Notes under the pieces: generated by a model
Seen by the model: the letters and a program-made list of their open reading frames with translations, nothing else
What the model was told of the DNA's origin: nothing
Database searches by the model: none
In this document: piece after piece, positions 1 to 5,285 of the stretch
Numbering within the stretch: position 1 is the first letter of the stretch
Layout: each line of letters starts with the position of its first letter
From: Clostridiales bacterium
Lineage (GTDB): Bacteria > Bacillota > Clostridia > Tissierellales > Sedimentibacteraceae
Assembly: GCA_003483345.1 (NCBI GenBank)
Contig: DMWH01000107.1
Location: 2,008 to 11,558 of the forward strand
Length of the DNA: 9,551 nucleotides
Direction: 5' to 3'
Translations under genes and position numbers: made by a program

Positions 1-804
1 ATTTCCAAGCGGCTGCCCTTCACCCACAGCAATATCCGCTCCCATTTCTCCCGGACTTTTTAAAATTGACAATGAAATAGGATCTGCGCTTAAGACCAAA
101 AGACTTTTGTTTTTATGAGTTATTTCGGCAATTTTTTCTACGTCTTCAATTATACCGAAAAAATTCGGGTTTTGCATAATTACGGCTGCAGTATTATCAT
201 TAATCTTTGTATTTAGCTCTTCTAAGCTTATTTGACCGTTTTCATATGATATTTCTTTTACCGTTATATTTCTGAATTTAGCATATGTATTTAAAGTTCG
301 CCGACTTTCGGGATGGACAGAAGATGCTACTAATACTTCCTTCCTGCGTGTTGCTTCACAAGACATTGCACTAGCTTCCGCCAAAGCCGTCGCACCGTCA
401 TACATTGATGCATTAGCAACGGGAAGTCCGGTTAATTCACTTATCATTGTTTGGTATTCAAATATTGCCTGCAATGTTCCCTGACTTATTTCAGGCTGGT
501 AGGGAGTATATGCTGTATAGAATTCCTGCCTCATTATTAACTGATCTATTGCTGAAGGTATGTAATGGTCATATGCGCCGGCACCCATAAAACATACATA
601 TTCATCGCTATTAAAATTTTTATCGGATAATGATTTTATTTTTTTTATCAGTTCCATTTCTGACAAAGCTTCAGGTATTTTTAACTTTTCTTTTAATCGT
701 ACCGAATCAGGAACAGCTCTGAACAGAGAATCTATATCCTTATAGCCGATTTCATTTAGCATTTGCTGCCTGTCATCAGTGGTGTTTCCAATATACCTTG
801 TCAT
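1..804 (-). CDS. gcvPA: Glycine dehydrogenase (decarboxylating) subunit 1, GcvPA, partial
   Basis: This is the first 268 residues of the N-terminal half of the split P-protein of the glycine cleavage system; the gene runs off the left edge of the window. The P-protein is a cytosolic pyridoxal-phosphate enzyme that decarboxylates glycine and passes the aminomethyl group to the lipoyl arm of GcvH. Conceptual translation starts MTRYIGNTTDDRQQML and contains the family blocks FMGAGAYDHYIP (about residues 72-83), YTAYTPYQPEISQGT (about 96-110) and NASMYDGATALAEA (about 131-144). In the two-subunit form the PLP lysine lies on GcvPB, so its absence here is expected. The ATG at 804 is preceded by AAGGAG at 5-base spacing, and only 10 bases separate it from the gcvH stop, so the two are translated from one message. 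Full-length relatives are about 440-450 residues, so roughly 40% is missing. gcvPB is expected beyond position 1. Confidence 0.95.
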   Translation of the reverse strand, partial: MTRYIGNTTDDRQQMLNEIGYKDIDSLFRAVPDSVRLKEKLKIPEALSEMELIKKIKSLSDKNFNSDEYVCFMGAGAYDHYIPSAIDQLIMRQEFYTAYTPYQPEISQGTLQAIFEYQTMISELTGLPVANASMYDGATALAEASAMSCEATRRKEVLVASSVHPESRRTLNTYAKFRNITVKEISYENGQISLEELNTKINDNTAAVIMQNPNFFGIIEDVEKIAEITHKNKSLLVLSADPISLSILKSPGEMGADIAVGEGQPLGN

Positions 805-814
805 AACTGCTCCT

Positions 815-1189
815 TTATTCACATAATTCTTCGTATTCTTCAGCTGTTAACAAGCTGTCAACTTCAGTAGGCATGCTCATATCTATTGCTACAATCCATG
901 CATCATATGCAGATTCATTGATTAAAGCCGGATTGTCTTCCAACTCTTCATTTACTTCTACAACTGTTCCTGAAACGGGGGCATATACATCTGAAGCCGC
1001 CTTAACTGATTCAAGTACAACAAACTGGTCCCCTGCTTCAACTACAGTTCCAACCTCAGGCACTTCCACATAAACAATATCTCCTAACTGTTCTTGTGCA
1101 TAGTCAGTAATTCCTACATATGCCTTATTCTCTTCTACTCTCACCCATTCATGAGATTCAACGTATTTTAATTCTGGTAGTAATTTCAT
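815..1189 (-). CDS. gcvH: Glycine cleavage system H protein (lipoyl carrier)
   Basis: This 124-residue protein is the mobile lipoyl carrier that shuttles the aminomethyl intermediate between the P, T and L proteins of the glycine cleavage system. The N-terminal signature [20 protein letters not shown] (about residues 11-30) and the lipoylation motif LESVKAASD, with the modified lysine at about residue 63, are both intact. The acidic C-terminal helix ends in [10 protein letters not shown]. Length matches the family (about 125-130 residues). The start is supported by GGAGG with a 5-base spacer. The gene sits between gcvT (84-base gap) and gcvPA (10-base gap) in one operon. An A/T-rich stretch in the gcvT-gcvH gap contains a TATAAT but no convincing -35 partner, so an internal promoter is possible but unsupported. 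Confidence 0.97.
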   Translation of the reverse strand: MKLLPELKYVESHEWVRVEENKAYVGITDYAQEQLGDIVYVEVPEVGTVVEAGDQFVVLESVKAASDVYAPVSGTVVEVNEELEDNPALINESAYDAWIVAIDMSMPTEVDSLLTAEEYEELCE

Positions 1190-1273
1190 AATTTCCTCCG
1201 TGTATTTAGATATTATTATAGATACCCAATAAATATATTTTTAATTAAATTTTTTCGTATGTATAGAATAGGG

Positions 1274-2374
1274 TTAGGACATCTTTTTATATTTTTTGGA
1301 ATAAAAAGGCTTTTTAATAACTTTTGCCTTAGAATTTTTATTTCTTATTAAAATTTCTATTTCGGTTCCTTCCTTTGAATATGCAGAATCTATGAGAGCT
1401 AAACCTATGTTTTTCTTTAAGGTAGGTGAAAAACTTCCTGTTGTTACATATCCTATTTTTTCCCCTTCTTTATATACTTCATAGTTGTTTCTCGGTATTC
1501 CTCTGTCAATCATTTCAAAACCGACTATTTTTCTTTGAAGACCTTCTGATTTTTGTCTAGCTAAGGCTTCCTTTCCTATGAAATTTTCTTTGTTCAGCTT
1601 TACAAAAAAACCAAGTCCTGCTTCTAAGGGCGTAATATTTTCATTTAATTCGTGGCCATAAAGGGGCAGTGATGCTTCAAATCTTAATGTATCTCTTGCG
1701 CCTAATCCTGCCGGTATCAAGCCTTCGTCTTTTCCTGCTTCTAAAATCAAATCCCACATTTCTTCAGCCTTATCATAAGCAAAATATAACTCAAAACCAT
1801 CTTCTCCCGTATAACCGGTCCTGGAAACCAATGCTTCAATATTGCCTACTTTTACATTATCGCTGAAATAATAGAATTCTATTTCATTTAGATTTTTACT
1901 TGTCAACTTTTGCAAAATTGTTTCAGCCAGAGGTCCTTGCAGAGCAAGCTGGGCATAATTTTCTGAAACATTTAATATTTCAGTATTTCCAAATATGTTT
2001 TCTTTCATCCACTGATAATCTTTTTCAGTGTTGGATGCATTAACAACTAATAGATAATCTGTATTGCTGTATTTGTAGACTAACAAATCGTCTACTACTC
2101 CGCCGTGAGGATAACACATTGCGGTATAGGCAATTTGATTGTTATTAAGCAATGAAATATCATTAGTTAATAACATTTGCAAATATTTTTCGGAATCTTC
2201 TCCTTTAACTGTTATTTCACCCATGTGAGATACATCAAAAATTCCTGCTTTTGTTCTTACAGCTTCATGCTCGGGAATTATTCCTGTATATTCAACCGGC
2301 AGGCTCCACCCGCCAAAATCAATCATCTTTCCCTTAAGCTGAATATGTTTTTCATATAAAGGCGTTTTTTTCAT
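1274..2374 (-). CDS. gcvT: Aminomethyltransferase, glycine cleavage T protein
   Basis: This 366-residue, full-length GcvT transfers the one-carbon unit from the aminomethyl-lipoyl arm of GcvH to tetrahydrofolate, releasing ammonia. Visible family motifs are [20 protein letters not shown] (about residues 21-40), FDVSHMGE (46-53), [11 protein letters not shown] (90-100, holding the conserved catalytic aspartate pair D95/D96), [14 protein letters not shown] (184-197) and [20 protein letters not shown] (223-242). The C-terminal GcvT barrel domain includes [13 protein letters not shown] sequence, here [14 protein letters not shown]. The ATG is preceded by GAGGAG with an 8-base spacer. It is the first gene of gcvT-gcvH-gcvPA, driven by two strong promoters just upstream. 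No glycine riboswitch was recognised in its leader, although clostridial gcv operons often have one. Confidence 0.97.
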   Translation of the reverse strand: MKKTPLYEKHIQLKGKMIDFGGWSLPVEYTGIIPEHEAVRTKAGIFDVSHMGEITVKGEDSEKYLQMLLTNDISLLNNNQIAYTAMCYPHGGVVDDLLVYKYSNTDYLLVVNASNTEKDYQWMKENIFGNTEILNVSENYAQLALQGPLAETILQKLTSKNLNEIEFYYFSDNVKVGNIEALVSRTGYTGEDGFELYFAYDKAEEMWDLILEAGKDEGLIPAGLGARDTLRFEASLPLYGHELNENITPLEAGLGFFVKLNKENFIGKEALARQKSEGLQRKIVGFEMIDRGIPRNNYEVYKEGEKIGYVTTGSFSPTLKKNIGLALIDSAYSKEGTEIEILIRNKNSKAKVIKKPFYSKKYKKMS

Positions 2375-2394
2375 TACACACTCCTCTTAAAATT

Positions 2395-2417
2395 AAAGAC
2401 AGAAAATATCTGTCTTT
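2395..2417 (-). promoter_or_regulatory. Leader hairpin of gcvT
   Basis: A perfect 9-bp inverted repeat (AAAGACAGA and TCTGTCTTT, 5-base loop) lies between the gcvT promoters and its ribosome binding site. Read on the minus strand, the stem is followed by AATTTTAA and then the GAGGAG site. It could be an attenuator-like or mRNA-stabilising stem, or an operator for a dimeric regulator. The stem has only three G-C pairs and no solid T-run, so it would be a weak terminator. The function is inference; the repeat itself is plain in the sequence. Confidence 0.5.
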
Positions 2418-2440
2418 GTTTTTGATATTATTTTTTATTC

Positions 2441-2469
2441 ATTATCACTTTATTAAAATTATTTGTCAA
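2441..2469 (-). promoter_or_regulatory. gcv operon promoter P2 (proximal)
   Basis: On the minus strand, TTGACA (2464-2469) and GATAAT (2441-2446) are separated by exactly 17 bases. This is a near-perfect sigma-A promoter. Transcription would start near 2434, giving a leader of about 60 bases that includes the 2395-2417 hairpin. Confidence 0.75.
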
Positions 2470-2470
2470 T

Positions 2471-2499
2471 ATTATAAAACCAATAAATATCCGTGTCAA
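2471..2499 (-). promoter_or_regulatory. gcv operon promoter P1 (distal), perfect consensus
   Basis: On the minus strand, TTGACA (2494-2499) and TATAAT (2471-2476) are separated by exactly 17 bases, a full match to the sigma-A consensus. It lies 30 bases upstream of P2 and its -10 box abuts the P2 -35 box. The two probably compete for polymerase or provide redundancy. The direction is toward gcvT. Confidence 0.82.
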
Positions 2500-2560
2500 T
2501 ATATATTGTTTGTGAAAAAAAATACTTTTATATGCATATTACTTTCATTCTACCGGTATT

Positions 2561-2588
2561 AAAAAACGGTCATTGAGAATGACCGTTT
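2561..2588 (-). terminator. Rho-independent terminator of the Asn-rich gene
   Basis: Read on the minus strand, an 11-bp perfect stem (AAACGGTCATT with AATGACCGTTT, arms at 2578-2588 and 2564-2574) closes a 3-base loop and runs straight into six T residues. It sits 11 bases past the stop codon of the gene at 2600-2956. It also insulates the gcv promoters from transcription arriving from the transporter genes. Confidence 0.9.
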
Positions 2589-2599
2589 CAAATACCCAA

Positions 2600-2956
2600 C
2601 TATTTTAAATTATTGTTCTGACTGTTTTTATTTTTGTTTTTATTGTTGTTTTTATTATCCTGGTTGTTTTTGTTCAGACTTTTCCAGTCGTCATCATTTC
2701 TACTATCAAATTTGTTGTTGTCGTTTCGATTGTCGTTTCGATTGTCGAATTTGTTCTCATTTCGATTGTCGAATTTGTTGTCGTTTCGATTGTCAAATCT
2801 GTTGTCATTTTTGTTTCTGTTTTTGTTTTCGTTATTCATTTGTTTCATCTGCTCCCTTAATTTTTGTTGGCTGTCTAATTTGACACTGTCTTCCCAATTT
2901 AATAACTTTTCGTCATTATTCTTATTGCTAAAACTGAATTTCTTTATTACCATCAT
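2600..2956 (-). CDS. Asparagine-rich low-complexity protein with octapeptide repeats, unknown function
   Basis: I do not recognise this 118-residue protein. It is very hydrophilic: 37 residues (31%) are Asn by hand count, most of the rest Lys, Asp and Arg. It has no signal peptide or membrane segment. Residues 1-42 are ordinary in composition (FSFSNKNNDEKLLNWEDSV, then QQKLREQMKQM, probably helical). Residues 54-90 are built from imperfect repeats FDNRNDNK, FDNRNENK, FDNRNDN and FDSRNDDD, and the tail is poly-Asn/Lys. The start is uncertain. Two adjacent ATG codons (2956 and 2953) follow GAAGGG with almost no spacing, and the frame stays open about 21 codons further upstream without an ATG. 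A strong terminator follows. It could be disordered, perhaps a nucleic-acid or surface-associated protein, but nothing shows this. Confidence 0.6.
   Translation of the reverse strand: MMVIKKFSFSNKNNDEKLLNWEDSVKLDSQQKLREQMKQMNNENKNRNKNDNRFDNRNDNKFDNRNENKFDNRNDNRNDNNKFDSRNDDDWKSLNKNNQDNKNNNKNKNKNSQNNNLK
2687..2797 (-). repeat. In-frame tandem 24-base repeat coding FDNRNDNK units
   Basis: About four imperfect units based on a 24-base period encode FDNRNDNK (residues 54-61), FDNRNENK (62-69), FDNRNDN plus an RNDNNK insertion (70-82) and FDSRNDDD (83-90). On the plus strand the units are visible as recurring TTTCGATTGTCG and AATTTGTTGTCG blocks. The tract is a candidate for slippage or unequal exchange that would change copy number without breaking the frame. 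Confidence 0.8.
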
Positions 2957-3097
2957 CCCTTCATATGCATGTATTTGAAGATGTTTGTCATCTACATGAA
3001 TATTATTAGCTTTTTCATATTAATTATTATTCCAATAAATACTTAATGTGGGGTTGGTATCCATAAATTCAATTTTTTAACTGCAATAATAAAATTA

Positions 3098-4036
3098 CTA
3101 AAACAAACCAAAAGTTTTAAAAACAAAAATAAACAAGAAAATACTGAAGGGGCTGATCAATGTTGTAAAAAATACTATTTGTCCTGCCAATTCATCATTG
3201 CAATCATGCTGCTGTGCCAAAGTATAGCTTGCCACAGCCGTAGGGGGAGCTATCATGCTTAATACTGCTCCTAATTCAATTCCTCTGTATCCGAAGAATA
3301 TGGTAATCAATGCTGCAAATGAAGGGATAATAAATAATTTTACTGCTGCTATAAGAATTAACTTTTTTCTGTTTTTCCATATATTGTTTATTTCTATCAC
3401 TCCGCCGAGAATCATTAATGATATGGGTGTTACCGTTTTTGAGATATCAGCAATTGTTTTATTAAGGGCGGAGGGAAGTTTTATTTGAAGAACAGATGCT
3501 GCAATTCCAAGCAAGGAGCCGATTACTAAAGGATTGGTTAAAATGCTTATTATGGTAGCTTTATAATTATGCCTTTCATCCGTAAATAAATCCAAAATAA
3601 TAACAGCCAAGAAATTATAAATTGGCACAATTATTGCGATAAGGGTTGATAGAACAACCAATCCTTCATCTCCAAAAATATTGGCCATAAGGGGTATTCC
3701 AAAAAACACAAATTGCCCTCTAAACAGACCCTGAATTAAAACTCCTCTGTTTCTGTTATCTTTTTCGTACTTGGGGATTACTATCAATAATATTCCAATA
3801 ACAGCCAAAGCTAAAATAACAAAAAAAATAATAAATTTTAAGTCAATTTCCCCTGATACCTTGCTTGTATATATGTTGTTAAAAAGAAGAACCGGTAATA
3901 GTACACAATATGTAATTTTATTTAATTTCCTTAAAAAGTCCTCATCAAATATATTAATTCTTCGAAGAAAGGAACCTATAAACATCAAAAAAACCAATGG
4001 TAAAACAACATTTAAAGAAAATATAAAATTATCCAT
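3098..4036 (-). CDS. AEC-family (auxin efflux carrier type) membrane transporter, copy 2
   Basis: This 312-residue integral membrane protein has about ten hydrophobic segments. It begins with MDNFIFSLNVVLPLVFLMFI and a short FLRRINIFDEDFLRKLNK loop, as in AEC-family permeases. That family includes bacterial malate/malonate-type carriers and plant auxin exporters. A hydrophilic PKYEKDNRNRGVLIQG stretch (about residues 88-103) precedes the middle segments, and the second half contains APPTAVASYTLAQQH (about residues 263-277), a conserved helix-break region. The substrate cannot be read from sequence; organic acids or amino-acid-derived anions are family guesses. It is about 69% identical, without gaps, to the upstream gene at 4049-4987 and lies 12 bases after it, so they are a tandem duplication and almost surely co-transcribed. 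The start is supported by AAAGAGGTC five bases before the ATG. No clear terminator follows, so transcription may continue into 2600-2956. Confidence 0.9.
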   Translation of the reverse strand: MDNFIFSLNVVLPLVFLMFIGSFLRRINIFDEDFLRKLNKITYCVLLPVLLFNNIYTSKVSGEIDLKFIIFFVILALAVIGILLIVIPKYEKDNRNRGVLIQGLFRGQFVFFGIPLMANIFGDEGLVVLSTLIAIIVPIYNFLAVIILDLFTDERHNYKATIISILTNPLVIGSLLGIAASVLQIKLPSALNKTIADISKTVTPISLMILGGVIEINNIWKNRKKLILIAAVKLFIIPSFAALITIFFGYRGIELGAVLSMIAPPTAVASYTLAQQHDCNDELAGQIVFFTTLISPFSIFLFIFVFKTFGLF

Positions 4037-4048
4037 CTTTTGACCTCT

Positions 4049-4987
4049 TTAAAATAATCCTGCTGCTTTAAAAATGTATACAAACAAGAAAATAGTGAAT
4101 GGGCTGATTAATGTAGTTAAAAATACTATTTGTCCTGCCAATTCATAATTGCAGTTGTGCTGCTGTGCCAAGGCATAGCTTGTGACAGCCGTAGGAGGTG
4201 CTGTCATGCTTAATATTACACCTAATTCCATCCCTCTGTATCCGTAGGAAATTGCAATCAAGGTTGCAATTGCAGGAAAAATAATTAGTTTTCCCGCTAC
4301 AACAAAAACTAAGGGTTTAATATTCTTCCATATATTGTTTATCTCTATTTCTCCGCCAAGGGTCATCAATGCTATGGGCGTTGTAGTTTTTGCAATATCG
4401 GCAATTGTTTTTTCCATTGCCAAAGGAAGTTTTATTTGAAGAGTATATACTGCAATACCAAGCAGGGAGCCGATTATTAAAGGATTTGATAAAATACTTA
4501 TTAAAGTTTTCTTATAATTTTGTCTTTCATCAGTAAATAAATCCAAAATTATAACAGTCAAGAAAATATAAGTGGGTGATATTATTGCTATCAGCATTGT
4601 TACAATAGCCAACCCTTCATTTCCAAAAATATTGCTGATTAGTGCTGTTGCAAACAAGGTGGTATTGCCGCGATAAAGGCCTTGAATTATAACTCCTCTG
4701 TTCTTATTATCTTTTTCATATTTAGGGATTATTACAATCAATAATCCAACAACAGCTATAGATATTATAACAACAAATATGATAAATTTTGAATCTATTT
4801 CTTCAGATATCTTACTGGAATATATGTTGTTGAAAAGAAAAAACGGGAATAATACTTTAAAAATAAACTTATTTGCTTTTCCTAAAAAATCTTCATCAAA
4901 AACATTGATTTTTCGAAGGAAAGCACCCAAAAGCATCAAAAAAACCAATGGTAAAACTGCATTTAAAGAAAATATTAAATTTTCCAT
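4049..4987 (-). CDS. AEC-family (auxin efflux carrier type) membrane transporter, copy 1
   Basis: This is the first gene of a tandem transporter pair. It encodes a 312-residue polytopic protein starting MENLIFSLNAVLPLVFLMLL, with the same fold signatures as its neighbour: FLRKINVFDEDFLGKANK, PKYEKDNKNRGVIIQG and APPTAVTSYALAQQH. A longer reading from an ATG at 5002 would add MKGLI. I prefer the ATG at 4987 because AAAGGA lies six bases before it, and because this gives exactly the same length and N-terminus as the paralogue. By hand alignment 214 of 312 positions are identical. Conservation is highest in the central cytosolic loop and the last third. It is weakest around residues 41-50 (ITYCVLLPVL versus FIFKVLFPFF) and 108-130. 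Differences in membrane segments could reflect different substrates, but this is inference. The operon is read from a promoter at about 5124-5152. Confidence 0.9.
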   Translation of the reverse strand: MENLIFSLNAVLPLVFLMLLGAFLRKINVFDEDFLGKANKFIFKVLFPFFLFNNIYSSKISEEIDSKFIIFVVIISIAVVGLLIVIIPKYEKDNKNRGVIIQGLYRGNTTLFATALISNIFGNEGLAIVTMLIAIISPTYIFLTVIILDLFTDERQNYKKTLISILSNPLIIGSLLGIAVYTLQIKLPLAMEKTIADIAKTTTPIALMTLGGEIEINNIWKNIKPLVFVVAGKLIIFPAIATLIAISYGYRGMELGVILSMTAPPTAVTSYALAQQHNCNYELAGQIVFLTTLISPFTIFLFVYIFKAAGLF

Positions 4988-4993
4988 TATAAG

Positions 4994-4999
4994 TCCTTT
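4994..4999 (-). promoter_or_regulatory. Ribosome binding site deciding the start of transporter copy 1
   Basis: AAAGGA on the minus strand stands six bases upstream of the ATG at 4987. It falls inside the extra codons of the longer reading from 5002, which itself has no Shine-Dalgarno sequence. This favours the 312-residue form. Confidence 0.7.
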
Positions 5000-5123
5000 C
5001 ATATTCTGTAATAATAATTAATCTATGTAGTCATGCTCTTGACATTATATATCAATCATTTTCAATTTTTGAATACAGCATGTCCTATTAATGTTCATAT
5101 ACATGACTTTTCAGTCTATTATA

Positions 5124-5152
5124 ATTATACTCTCAAAACAATTCTAAAACAA
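5124..5152 (-). promoter_or_regulatory. Candidate promoter of the AEC transporter pair
   Basis: On the minus strand, TTGTTT (5147-5152) and a perfect TATAAT (5124-5129) are 17 bases apart. The transcript would start near 5117 with a leader of about 130 bases. A weaker alternative, TTCAAA (5068-5073) with TATAAT (5044-5049) and an 18-base spacer, lies closer to the gene. The -35 box overlaps the inverted repeat at 5139-5164. Confidence 0.5.
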
Positions 5153-5164
5153 TAGTTTTAATTG
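5139..5164. repeat. Inverted repeat between divergent promoters, candidate operator
   Basis: The arms CAATT-CT-AAAAC (5139-5150) and GTTTTAATTG (5155-5164) pair over 10 bases with a 2-base bulge and a 4-base centre. The left arm covers the -35 box of the minus-strand transporter promoter; the right arm touches the -35 box of the plus-strand peptidase promoter. A regulator bound here could control both, but no regulator gene is present in the window. A/T-rich DNA yields such repeats by chance, so confidence is moderate. Confidence 0.35.
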
Positions 5165-5190
5165 CATAACTATTTTTTAAAATATATAAT
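5162..5190 (+). promoter_or_regulatory. Candidate promoter of the S9 peptidase gene
   Basis: TTGCAT (5162-5167) and a perfect TATAAT (5185-5190) are 17 bases apart. Transcription would start near 5197, leaving a leader of about 90 bases before the ATG at 5286. The -35 box is only a half match, so the promoter may need an activator or be weak. Confidence 0.5.
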
Positions 5191-5285
5191 AGCATTATAA
5201 GGAGCAATATCCGTAAACAGCTTTTAAAGAAATGCATGTTCTTGTTGTCCCGGATTATCATGTAAAAGTATTATAGGAGGCAGAA

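Noticed and set aside
1190..1273. Possible promoter or hairpin between gcvT and gcvH
   Set aside because: A TATAAT is present but no -35 at normal spacing, and no stable stem is visible; such words are common in A/T-rich DNA.
2600..2956. CRISPR-like reading of the repeated GATTGTCG and TTTGTTGTCG words
   Set aside because: The repeats are contiguous, imperfect and multiples of three inside an open frame, with no unique spacers of constant length.
2634..2978. Plus-strand open frame rich in Leu, Phe and Ser opposite the Asn-rich gene
   Set aside because: It is the complement of the Asn/Asp/Lys repeats, which automatically reads as Leu/Ser/Phe. The terminator at 2561-2588 has its T-run on the minus strand, supporting the minus-strand gene.
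4988..5002. Longer start of transporter copy 1 (MKGLI extension)
   Set aside because: No Shine-Dalgarno before 5002, while AAAGGA lies within the extension at the right distance for the ATG at 4987, which also matches the paralogue's N-terminus.
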